From CAIUKX01 sp964580965 (lineage in GTDB: Bacteria; Bacteroidota; Bacteroidia; Flavobacteriales_D; Crocinitomicaceae): 6,206 bases of DNA. This document shows positions 1-5,280 of the stretch, piece by piece (the stretch's first letter is position 1; the number at the start of each line of letters is the position of its first letter). The notes below the pieces were generated by a model. It was given only the letters and a program-made list of their open reading frames with translations, had not been told where the DNA came from and made no database searches. A program made the translations under genes and the position numbers. The stretch is from assembly GCA_964580965.1 (NCBI GenBank), contig CAZOLZ010000079.1:1-6206 (forward strand), read 5' to 3'.

Positions 1-577
1 AACTCTTACCTTGTTTTCTCATCAACAACATTTCTCTAATAACTTCTTGTTCTTTCTCTATTGGAACAAAGAAACCATTTTCATCTTTGTCATATCCAAA
101 AGTCATTTTGCCACCAGAAAACTTATTTTCTGATTTCATTCTTTCTCTATAACTTTTGATTTTTTGAGATGTTTGTTCTGCTTGAAATTGAGAGAAACAA
201 CTCAACATAGTTAAGAACACATTACCAATAGCATCACTACCAGTTACTTCACAATTCAAGTCAACAAAGTGTAAGTAGATTTTCTTAATCTTAAACTTTT
301 GTATCATTTGAAGTAAAGATAAAGTGTTTCTACAAAATCTATCTAAATGTGAACAAATGATATGGTCATTTGATTTAAGTTTTTTTAATAATTCAAATGC
401 CTTATCTCGTCTATCAAATGGTAATTGACCACTACATTGTTCTTGTATTATCTCGTCAATTTCCAAATCTTTAATAGAAGCATAGTTTCTACATTTTTTG
501 ATTTGTGTTTCTCTACTACTACCTTTTTCAAATGCCTCAACATTGCTGTTTCGTGTGTAAACATAAACTTTAGACAT
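1..577 (-). CDS. Serine site-specific recombinase, resolvase/invertase superfamily (C-terminus cut by window edge)
   Basis: 192 complete codons are visible, and the frame is still open at base 1, so the C-terminus is missing. The protein begins MSKVYVYTRNSN. Y7-T-R9-N-S11 matches the family motif YxRxS, with S11 as the expected nucleophile. L78-D79-R80-F-C-R83 matches the active-site LDRxxR segment, and E134 starts the helix that normally reads ERxSxR, here EQTSQK. Residues 155-171 (GGKMTFGYDKDENGFFVP) match the FGY...G.LVP segment that opens the DNA-binding part of many recombinases of about 200-230 aa, so perhaps only 20-40 residues are lost; that length is inference. Family enzymes cut and rejoin DNA through a 5'-phosphoserine link, acting in integration, inversion or plasmid dimer resolution. 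AAAGGAGT (582-589) is a strong ribosome site fixing the start at 577. It is transcribed divergently from the rest of the window. Family assignment is firm; substrate is unknown. Confidence 0.93.
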   Translation of the reverse strand, partial: MSKVYVYTRNSNVEAFEKGSSRETQIKKCRNYASIKDLEIDEIIQEQCSGQLPFDRRDKAFELLKKLKSNDHIICSHLDRFCRNTLSLLQMIQKFKIKKIYLHFVDLNCEVTGSDAIGNVFLTMLSCFSQFQAEQTSQKIKSYRERMKSENKFSGGKMTFGYDKDENGFFVPIEKEQEVIREMLLMRKQGKS

Positions 578-744
578 TTTTACTCCTTTCGTTAGTGTTA
601 TCGTTTATCAATTAACAAGAACACGCTATCAGGAAAGGTCGGTAAATCAACGATTACAGCTGACAAATAAGGGATTTTCCTTAAATGTCTGGTATGACAG
701 TTAAAAATAGTGTATAAATGTCATCAAATATAGTAGGAAATTGT
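578..744. other. Divergent intergenic region between serine recombinase and the gene at 745
   Basis: This region must carry promoters for both directions and is the natural place for a recombinase crossover site. It contains an imperfect hairpin (661-689): outer GACA/TGTC, a 2x2 AA/AA internal loop, then TAAGG/CCTTA. TGTC (686-689) can instead pair with GACA (696-699). On the complementary strand of the hairpin near 2088 the sequence GACAGATAAGGG occurs, which resembles GACAAATAAGGG here, so this may be a degenerate member of that family. One AGCT (in CAGCTG, near 657) lies here. No repeated recombinase half-sites could be established by eye. Confidence 0.4.
713..718 (+). promoter_or_regulatory. 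Possible -10 element for the gene at 745
   Basis: TATAAA preceded directly by TG fits a sigma70-type -10 box. Transcription would start near 725, seven bases before the ribosome site used by the gene at 745. No good -35 is present: the hexamer at 690-695 is poor. This placement also argues against ATG 718 as the start, because it would overlap the box. Confidence 0.3.
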
Positions 745-1404
745 ATGCCAAGAACAGATATTAAGAAAAGAATAAAAGATGATGTAATAATTGATGAAAG
801 AATTCAGATATTAAGATTACATTATGATTATCTCAAAGCAGCAATGAAATATATTGACCCAAAACTACTTGATAAAAGTAAATACACTAATTGGAAATTA
901 AACATTGTTGAAACTCATTCATTTAATAGTTGGTGGAGTAAAATTGGTAAGAAAGTATTAGGAAGAAAACTAGACGCAATTAGAGAAGTTAATTCGTCAA
1001 CAAAGAGAAGACAAAATACAATATTGTTAGAAATACCTTTAGATAATCCAACAGAATATTCAGTAGATAAAGTAAGAGATATTATTAATTCAAAAGGAAC
1101 TAGTTCAAAATCTGATGAACGATTACATTATGTTAAACTTCAAATTTACCTAGACGCATATCTATTAAGATTTACAAAAAATTTATCACTTAAACAAATC
1201 GCTACAGAATTGAGAAATAAAAGAGTTAAAATACTAAAACAAAGAGGCACTCGTAGTGCGATGGATAGAGGAAGAACAGAGAAGTTTCTATCACCAAATT
1301 TAGAACCAGAGAGTTTACAAAGACAGATATTAAGATTTAGACAAAAAGCAGAAATCATTTTACACAATGTTTGTAAGGGTGAATTTCCAGGCGACTATTC
1401 ATAA
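745..1404 (+). CDS. Hypothetical protein ending in a conserved-looking FPG motif (219 aa), phage/plasmid type
   Basis: Function unknown. The frame opens at ATG 718, but that codon has no ribosome site, while ATG 745 is preceded by AGTAGGA (732-738) at good spacing, so I chose 745. The protein is basic and helical. Visible segments are W50, the pair W63-W64 in FNSWWSKIG, ILLEIPLDNP (93-102), LSLKQIATEL (147-156), which resembles the first half of a helix-turn-helix, and a C-terminal helix RQKAEIILHNV followed by GEFPG (212-216). That order (tryptophan-rich N-terminus, L.ipL..P strand, helical middle, RaE.Ii.NV..G.FP ending) recalls a family of uncharacterised proteobacterial proteins often found beside integrases and phage genes. 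This resemblance is from memory and unverified. It ends 21 bp before the next gene in the same direction, so the two are likely co-transcribed. DNA binding is plausible from the charge and helix pattern but not shown. Confidence 0.8.
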   Translation: MPRTDIKKRIKDDVIIDERIQILRLHYDYLKAAMKYIDPKLLDKSKYTNWKLNIVETHSFNSWWSKIGKKVLGRKLDAIREVNSSTKRRQNTILLEIPLDNPTEYSVDKVRDIINSKGTSSKSDERLHYVKLQIYLDAYLLRFTKNLSLKQIATELRNKRVKILKQRGTRSAMDRGRTEKFLSPNLEPESLQRQILRFRQKAEIILHNVCKGEFPGDYS

Positions 1405-1415
1405 AACATTTGCTA

Positions 1416-1433
1416 TCTTCCTTGAATGGAAGA
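1416..1433. repeat. Imperfect inverted repeat spanning the start codon of the gene at 1426
   Basis: TCTTCC (1416-1421) and GGAAGA (1428-1433) are separated by six bases, and the ATG (1426-1428) sits inside. It resembles the TTTCCATWTGGAAA palindromes, but the central spacing is larger, so kinship is doubtful. In RNA it could cover the start codon. Confidence 0.35.
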
Positions 1434-2070
1434 AAATTTTGACGCATTTATATTTGCTGTTGATTGGGACAAATATCAACTCAATCTATTACACGATAAA
1501 GAAAACAGAACTCAAGGTGCTTGGTCATTAGATAGAGAAAAAATTAAATCTGTAAAATATGCTTATGCGTATTTAACTAATTCAGACAAAACTGTAGTTA
1601 AGAAATTTACCATTGAAAAATGGGAAGACGCACAAAAAGAAAAAGATTATCCAGATGATTGGAAACTATGTTTTATCTTCTCAAAAGCAGAAGATGTTTT
1701 TTTTGAATGGAATTCTGACCCAGTTCAATCACCTAGATATGTTAGTTCAGTTGAAATGGACAACTTACCTAGAATGAGTGAAGAACAAATAAAGATTAAT
1801 TTACATAAGAGTGAAGTAACACCAAAAGTAGCATATCATTCACCAGAGTATCAAAAGAAGGTAAGAGAAAGAAAACCAAGAAGTTCTAATCCTAGAAAAA
1901 GATTAAAAGCAGAAACAACAAGAGATAAATTATCTAAAGTTTATAGAGATAAATTTAAAGATAAGAAGATTACTGACTTATCAGTAATTCCTACACTTGA
2001 ACAACAAGTTGAACAAGGACAAGAACCAGAAGTAGTTCTTACAAATTATTTTAATTCATTAGAGAAATAG
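1426..2070 (+). CDS. Hypothetical protein with acidic/aromatic N-terminal domain and basic C-terminal region (214 aa)
   Basis: Not recognised with confidence. Residues 1-100 form a compact strand-rich domain: FDAFIFAVDWDKY, GAWSLDREKI (31-40), YAYAYL, VVKKFTIEKW (57-66), then LCFIF (81-85). The GAW.l...K...kYa.a....vv..f.i..W arrangement reminds me of small PUA/EVE-like nucleic-acid-binding folds attached to nucleases, but this is only a pattern impression. Residues 145-185 are strongly basic (RERKPRSSNPRKRLK), probably a DNA- or RNA-binding tail, and the end (190-214) is acidic and helical. The start is constrained because TGA (1423-1425) lies directly before ATG 1426; no Shine-Dalgarno is visible, so initiation may be leaderless or coupled to the gene ending 21 bp upstream. 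The stop codon is followed at once by a palindrome and a hairpin. No frameshift or truncation is seen. Confidence 0.78.
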   Translation: MEENFDAFIFAVDWDKYQLNLLHDKENRTQGAWSLDREKIKSVKYAYAYLTNSDKTVVKKFTIEKWEDAQKEKDYPDDWKLCFIFSKAEDVFFEWNSDPVQSPRYVSSVEMDNLPRMSEEQIKINLHKSEVTPKVAYHSPEYQKKVRERKPRSSNPRKRLKAETTRDKLSKVYRDKFKDKKITDLSVIPTLEQQVEQGQEPEVVLTNYFNSLEK

Positions 2071-2071
2071 T

Positions 2072-2085
2072 TTTCCATTTGGAAA
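2072..2085. repeat. Palindrome TTTCCATTTGGAAA, copy 1
   Basis: Arms TTTCCA and TGGAAA flank a central TT. It starts two bases after the stop codon at 2070 and lies three bases before hairpin copy 1. It is one of four copies, all intergenic, probably a protein-binding site. Confidence 0.8.
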
Positions 2086-2087
2086 TA

Positions 2088-2127
2088 AGATAGGACAGAT
2101 AGCTGTAAGCCCTTATCTGTCTAATTT
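2088..2127 (+). repeat. Conserved hairpin element, copy 1
   Basis: Arms 2088-2101 and 2114-2127 pair over 14 positions with one A/A mismatch and two G/T pairs; the 12-nt loop begins GCT and contains AAGCC. Both wobble pairs are G/T on the plus strand and would be A/C on the minus strand, which suggests that plus-strand RNA or single-stranded DNA is the active form. Copies 2 and 3 are at 4924 and 5867. Confidence 0.75.
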
Positions 2128-2128
2128 T

Positions 2129-2160
2129 AGATAGGACAGATTAGAGGTAACCGTTTGTCC
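2129..2160 (+). repeat. Partial, diverged hairpin following copy 1
   Basis: AGATAGGACAGAT at 2129-2141 repeats exactly the first 13 bases of hairpin copy 1 (2088-2100), 41 bp downstream. GGACAGAT (2134-2141) can pair with GTTTGTCC (2153-2160), using two wobble pairs, around an 11-nt loop. This makes two hairpins in tandem. It looks like a duplicated and diverged unit rather than a full fourth copy. Confidence 0.6.
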
Positions 2161-2223
2161 ACCACTCATAATTCATCAAAAAAGTTGATATATTAGTCTT
2201 ATGTTTAAAACACATAAAAATAA

Positions 2224-2237
2224 TTTCCATATGGAAA
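2224..2237. repeat. Palindrome TTTCCATATGGAAA, copy 2
   Basis: This is the only perfectly symmetric copy, extended to 16 bp (2223-2238) by A and T. It lies 29 bp upstream of the start codon of the HTH protein at 2267, where an autoregulatory operator would be expected. It contains CATATG. Confidence 0.8.
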
Positions 2238-2253
2238 TATTAACTAGTCAAAC

Positions 2254-2260
2254 GAAAGGA
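2254..2260 (+). promoter_or_regulatory. Ribosome binding site deciding the start at 2267
   Basis: GAAAGGA lies six bases before ATG 2267. The earlier in-frame ATGs at 2201 and 2231 have no such site, and the one at 2231 lies inside palindrome copy 2. Confidence 0.75.
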
Positions 2261-2266
2261 AACTAT

Positions 2267-3238
2267 ATGACTAATATAAAAGAGAATAAGTTTGAGGCAC
2301 TTCAAAAGAAGTCGGATAAGATAAACAAATCTTTATCCATTCCCAAACTTACAAAAGAAAAAGTAGAAAAATATATTTCTACTCAACCAATAAATGTGAT
2401 GACTAATACATTACAAACACTTTCAGTTGATAGAAAAAATGTCAATTGGAGCGATGATAGTAAGTCAGATGCCAATAAAATCAATCAAATGAAGAATTGG
2501 TATTCTTACTATCAACAAATTGAAAACAATCTAGTAGTTGGTGCGAAAGCAGTATTTCTAGTTTGTAGAGATTTGTATGACGCAAGTAGAAAACTTTCTG
2601 CTGATGACTTTGAATTATTAAAATCAAAAGTTCATTTATCAGAGGCAACTATTTCAAAGTATATGACTATAGGTAAATCTACTACTTGTAGTGAATTGTT
2701 TGCGATGAATAAATTGCCTGAAAGTTGGACGACAATGTATAAAGTCGCAAAACTTAAAGACAATGATGCCATTAAGAAAGTTAAATCTAATATCAATTTA
2801 GGTTCTACTAATGAAGACATTGATGTGTTTATGGGTGTTGTAAAAAAAACATTACAACCACTTTACGAATATAATGACCTAGAAAATCCAAAAGATTTTA
2901 TTAGAGTTGCTTATGACAACACACATAATGTTGACCCAATCGCATTAGAAATGTTGAAAAAGGAAGTTACAAATTTAGTTTATGAAAAAATAGACGAATT
3001 CAATTCCATTCAGAAAGCATATTTCCTTGATAAAGAAAAAGAGGAAGATGTTAGAGTTGAAGTTGCTTGTAACGAAAAACTTTTAACTACAGCATATGAT
3101 AAAGCGATGTCATTTCTTAAAAAAGTAAAAGGCAAAGACAAGGTTACTGGTGAAACTGCGAGTATGTCTGCCTTTAAAAAAGTAAAAGCGAAATACATTG
3201 ACTATCCTCAAATGTTTAACGCTCAAGAAACTGCGTAA
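2267..3238 (+). CDS. Helix-turn-helix DNA-binding protein, KorB/ParB- or DUF3102-like; probable plasmid regulator (323 aa)
   Basis: A soluble, highly charged protein. A long helix 84-110 leads into LSADDFELLKSKVHLSEATISKYMTIGKS (110-138 as several segments): DDFELLKSKV as support helix, HLS as turn, EATISKYMTIG as recognition helix. LPESWTTMYKVAKL (150-163) follows, a Leu-Pro-x-x-W/T-x-x-Y pattern I associate with KorB/DUF3102-type HTH proteins of phages and plasmids. A C-terminal helical region with KEKEEDVRVEV (256-266) and a lysine-rich end follow, perhaps for dimerisation. No ATPase or nuclease motif is seen. Such proteins act as plasmid-wide repressors or centromere binders. Palindrome copy 2 just upstream suggests autoregulation, and the other copies suggest a regulon; both are inference. 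No ParA partner is in the window. The earlier ATG codons in frame run through the palindrome region and are rejected. Confidence 0.78.
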   Translation: MTNIKENKFEALQKKSDKINKSLSIPKLTKEKVEKYISTQPINVMTNTLQTLSVDRKNVNWSDDSKSDANKINQMKNWYSYYQQIENNLVVGAKAVFLVCRDLYDASRKLSADDFELLKSKVHLSEATISKYMTIGKSTTCSELFAMNKLPESWTTMYKVAKLKDNDAIKKVKSNINLGSTNEDIDVFMGVVKKTLQPLYEYNDLENPKDFIRVAYDNTHNVDPIALEMLKKEVTNLVYEKIDEFNSIQKAYFLDKEKEEDVRVEVACNEKLLTTAYDKAMSFLKKVKGKDKVTGETASMSAFKKVKAKYIDYPQMFNAQETA

Positions 3239-3249
3239 ATTAAATCATC

Positions 3250-3274
3250 TGGTCAAGGGTAAATCCCTTGACCA
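3250..3274. terminator. Stem-loop after the HTH gene, possible terminator without T-run
   Basis: TGGTCAAGGG (3250-3259) and CCCTTGACCA (3265-3274) pair perfectly around the loop TAAAT, 11 bp after the stop codon. The plus strand continues with A residues rather than T, so it is not a classical intrinsic terminator. It could protect the 3' end of the mRNA, act with Rho, or bind a protein. It separates the HTH gene from the integrase. Confidence 0.5.
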
Positions 3275-3308
3275 AAAACCATAACCATTTAGCGTGAGAA
3301 AATAAAAA

Positions 3309-4505
3309 ATGCCAAAAATTAAAAAAGATACAATTAAGAAATTTCCAAAAACATCATCATTAAAAATATTTAAATTTGAAAATAGTAAAAATTATTACTG
3401 TTCATTTTATGTTGGCACTCATCAAAAAAACAGCGGTAATTTTGAAAAAAGTTTAAGAACACAAAATGTAAATGAAGCATCAAAATTAGCAAAACAAGAA
3501 TTTGAAAAATATTTTATAGAAAATAAACACGAGAAAAAAGAATTTAATTTTACAAAAGATATAGCAAAACCATTTATTAAAATGAGAGTTAGAAAATATA
3601 AAAATGAATTAGGTAAAGCAAATGTTGGCGAAAGAGATAGTCAAAAATATTTTAATTATATGGAAAAATATTTTGAAAATGTTGACTATAGAAATAATAA
3701 TTTATTAGAAGACGCTATAGAAGATATGGTTGAAAATTTAAGAATGGATAAATTGACCGATAATACAATTTCAAAATATACAGTTGTTCTCTCAAATATG
3801 TTTAATCACGCTATAAAAAATGGTGTGATTAATCATAAACCAGAATTTCCAAAGTTGAAGATTATTACTGAACAACGACCATCATATTTTAATGAAGAAT
3901 TAAATTTAATTTCAAAAAAATTATTTGAAGAATATGAAAGAACAGAAAATATAGAATACCTAGAAACAAAAGATTATATTAACTTAATTCGTAGTGCTGG
4001 ATTTCGTCCAGGTTTAGAACCATTAAGAATAAAAAGATTTCAATATAGATTTATTAATGACAAAAAAAATAAAGAGAAGATTTTAGCATTTACTTTATTT
4101 AAAACTAAAACTAAACCAAAACACCAATTAACTTGTAATCCATATTTTACAAAAAATATATTTCCAGAGATAGAAAAAAGACACGCTGATAAAACTGCTG
4201 AAGATTATTTGCTATTTCCAAATACTAAAGATAGACAAAAAGTTTATAATAGAATTGTAAAAATATTTACAAGAATATCTAAAGAATTAAATCTTTATTA
4301 TAGAAATGGTTCAACTCGTCCAATTTATTCAATAAGACATACATTCATCAAAAATAGATATGCTGAAAATCCTGCTAATTTAGAAGTGATTGCTAGACAA
4401 TCAAATACATCATCTAAAATGATACATAAGAATTACCTTGATGAAGATGATGTTATGTTAATTGAAGAACATAGAAAATTCTATCCAAAGAAAAAGACAT
4501 CATAA
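3309..4505 (+). CDS. Tyrosine recombinase / phage-type integrase, divergent (398 aa)
   Basis: Tyrosine recombinases break and rejoin DNA through a 3'-phosphotyrosine and typically integrate or excise phages and plasmids. The N-terminal region (15-70) is basic, with NYYCSFYVGTHQK and EASKLAKQEFEKYF, like an arm-binding domain. Residues about 84-183 fit the helical core-binding domain, and about 190-385 the catalytic domain. Catalytic candidates are R233 in AGFRPG, K265 or K267 in LFKTKTK, R343 in SIRHTF and Y376 in HKNYLDED. The usual His of HxxR is Y340, and the His/Trp nine residues before the tyrosine is T367, as in integrases reading ARQMGTS. The length is normal. The ribosome site is weak (GTGAG, 3295-3299). 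Sampled lines have only about 17-23% GC, below the neighbours, and AAA/AAT dominate, suggesting a separate origin. No attachment site was identified. Confidence 0.92.
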   Translation: MPKIKKDTIKKFPKTSSLKIFKFENSKNYYCSFYVGTHQKNSGNFEKSLRTQNVNEASKLAKQEFEKYFIENKHEKKEFNFTKDIAKPFIKMRVRKYKNELGKANVGERDSQKYFNYMEKYFENVDYRNNNLLEDAIEDMVENLRMDKLTDNTISKYTVVLSNMFNHAIKNGVINHKPEFPKLKIITEQRPSYFNEELNLISKKLFEEYERTENIEYLETKDYINLIRSAGFRPGLEPLRIKRFQYRFINDKKNKEKILAFTLFKTKTKPKHQLTCNPYFTKNIFPEIEKRHADKTAEDYLLFPNTKDRQKVYNRIVKIFTRISKELNLYYRNGSTRPIYSIRHTFIKNRYAENPANLEVIARQSNTSSKMIHKNYLDEDDVMLIEEHRKFYPKKKTS

Positions 4506-4553
4506 AAACTTATAATAATCCTAACTTTTTTAAGTAATCTCTTAAAATTAAGT

Positions 4554-4578
4554 TCTTAAAGAAATTATCACTTTAAGA
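4554..4578. repeat. Stem-loop downstream of the integrase
   Basis: TCTTAAAG (4554-4561) pairs with CTTTAAGA (4571-4578) around a 9-nt loop, about 50 bp after the integrase stop. There is no T-run, so a terminator role is uncertain. Confidence 0.4.
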
Positions 4579-4721
4579 CGACAAATGTTCTATTTGTTAA
4601 TCAATCAATTTAGTGTCAGATTTTAATGTAATGTGATTTTAAGTATAAAGTATCACACTTCGTTGAAAAACCTGTCTTCGTTGAACCTTCGTTGAAAACT
4701 TCGTTGAATTTTTAAATAAAA

Positions 4722-4757
4722 AAAAACGCCAAGAGTATTGCTACCATTGGCGTTTTT
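4722..4757. terminator. Bidirectional intrinsic terminator
   Basis: AAAAACGCCAA (4722-4732) pairs perfectly with TTGGCGTTTTT (4747-4757); the 14-nt loop contains a possible GTA/TAC inner stem. The A-run before and T-run after give a working U-tract on either strand. It could end integrase transcription from the left and shield the origin from transcription on the right. Confidence 0.85.
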
Positions 4758-4762
4758 AGAAT

Positions 4763-4802
4763 TCTCAAATGAGAAAATGAGATTACATTCACATCTCATT
4801 TG
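4763..4802. repeat. Overlapping alternative hairpins of TCTCA/TGAGA type
   Basis: AAATGAGAT (4775-4783) pairs with ATCTCATTT (4793-4801) around nine bases. Alternatively CAAATGAG (4766-4773) pairs with CTCATTTG (4795-4802), and TCTCA/TGAGA (4763-4774) can fold locally. The three pairings exclude each other. Confidence 0.5.
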
Positions 4803-4923
4803 TCTATTATCCTTATATATCACCACTATTGTAATTTCTTCGTTGTAAACTTCGTTGAGATAATTGTCTGTATCAAAAGCAAGTGGAAAGATGACTTCGT
4901 TGAAGATTAAAATTACTCATAAT

Positions 4924-4963
4924 AGATAGGACAGATAGCTTCAAAACATTATTTGTCCTATCT
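4924..4963 (+). repeat. Conserved hairpin element, copy 2
   Basis: Arms 4924-4937 and 4950-4963 pair over 14 positions: ten perfect outer pairs (AGATAGGACA/TGTCCTATCT), one G/T wobble, then three more. The 12-nt loop starts GCT. It begins with the same 13 bases AGATAGGACAGAT as copy 1 and is followed nine bases later by palindrome copy 3. It is the strongest stem of the family. Confidence 0.8.
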
Positions 4964-4972
4964 GCGTATTAG

Positions 4973-4986
4973 TTTCCATTTGGAAA
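4973..4986. repeat. Palindrome TTTCCATTTGGAAA, copy 3
   Basis: Identical to copies 1 and 4. It lies between hairpin copy 2 and the AT-rich stretch upstream of the HUH gene, about 295 bp before that gene's start. CACATATGCG follows closely. Confidence 0.8.
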
Positions 4987-5175
4987 GTCACATATGCGTA
5001 AATAAAGAAGACGAATAGTTATTCAGACACACCAGCGTAAGTTTAAATTAAATACCTTTTTTAATAGTATAGCGGGTGGATTAAAGAGAAACATTTATCG
5101 GTTTAAATATTTTTTTCTGACAATTTTTTTTTCAGTATTTCAAAAGTAGAGAGTTAAAGAGTTATAAATAAAGAT

Positions 5176-5262
5176 ATAGATTGTATATTGTTATCAGCGG
5201 TAACTCTAAAGACAATCTATCAATCACATTGATTGTAACACTCTAAGCAGATGGTTCATCTG
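5176..5262 (+). promoter_or_regulatory. Array of three 6-3-6 triloop hairpins upstream of the HUH gene; candidate nick site or RNA switch
   Basis: Three 15-nt hairpins with 6-bp stems and 3-nt loops: GTTATC-AGC-GGTAAC (5190-5204, one G/T pair), CAATCA-CAT-TGATTG (5221-5235) and CAGATG-GTT-CATCTG (5248-5262). The first is enclosed by ATAGATTGT (5176-5184) pairing with ACAATCTAT (5212-5220). GATTGT recurs at 5231-5236 and can compete for the same ACAATC. Related strings GTAACTCTAAAG (5200) and GTAACACTCTAAG (5235) follow the first two hairpins. This could be the double-strand origin recognised by the HUH protein, or a structured leader controlling its expression. Confidence 0.55.
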
Positions 5263-5280
5263 TATGGGTGATTGGGATTA

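Larger units (their letters stand above)
4658..4904 (+). repeat. Iteron-like array, seven copies of CTTCGTTGAA
   Basis: Direct repeats at 4658-4667, 4676-4685, 4687-4696, 4699-4708, 4838-4847 (CTTCGTTGTA), 4850-4859 (CTTCGTTGAG) and 4895-4904; the core CTTCGTTG is identical in all seven, all on one strand. Start-to-start spacing is 18, 11, 12, then a gap of 139, then 12, then 45. The 11-12-bp spacing is about one DNA turn, so proteins would sit on the same face, as with initiator-binding iterons. The larger gap contains the terminator at 4722-4757. Irregular spacing and short units exclude a CRISPR array. The binding protein could be the HUH protein, the HTH protein or a host factor. Confidence 0.75.
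4506..5280. other. 775-bp non-coding region, candidate replication origin
   Basis: I found no credible gene here. From left to right it holds a hairpin (4554-4578), a short inverted repeat TGTGAT/ATCACA (4632-4657), four iteron-like repeats, a bidirectional terminator, a two-way hairpin of CAAATGAG/CTCATTTG type (4763-4802), three more iteron repeats, hairpin copy 2 with palindrome copy 3, a very AT-rich stretch with long T tracts (about 5040-5170), and an array of small hairpins (5176-5262) leading into the HUH protein gene. Iterons, an AT-rich stretch and adjacent replication-type protein are the usual parts of an origin. No convincing -35/-10 pair was found for the HUH gene. Confidence 0.6.

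Noticed and set aside
718..744. ATG 718 as start of the FPG-ending protein
   Set aside because: It overlaps the possible -10 box and lacks a ribosome site, while ATG 745 has AGTAGGA.
1146..1367. Minus-strand open frame of 73 codons inside the FPG-ending gene
   Set aside because: Fully overlaps a better-supported plus-strand gene and has no family resemblance. The minus-strand frames at 2632-2820, 3010-3198 and 5527-5715 were dropped for the same reason.
2201..2266. Upstream starts (2201, 2231) for the HTH protein
   Set aside because: No ribosome site at either; the reading passes through palindrome copy 2; ATG 2267 has GAAAGGA at ideal spacing.
4632..4657. CRP-like site TGTGA...TCACA
   Set aside because: The half-sites are 16 bp apart rather than about 6, so it is at most a weak hairpin.
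4658..4904. CRISPR array
   Set aside because: Repeat units are only 10 bp and spacers vary from 1 to 129 bp; no cas gene is present.
4891..4929. 12-codon open frame starting ATG 4891 (MTSLKIKITHNR)
   Set aside because: Very short, and made largely of an iteron copy and the edge of hairpin copy 2.
5117..5145. Sigma70 promoter with CTGACA as -35
   Set aside because: No -10-like hexamer lies at 16-18 bp; the nearest AT-rich hexamers have wrong spacing.
5176..5262. tRNA or tmRNA-like gene
   Set aside because: The hairpins are 6-bp stems with 3-nt loops; there is no acceptor stem, 7-nt anticodon loop or TTCRA T-loop.
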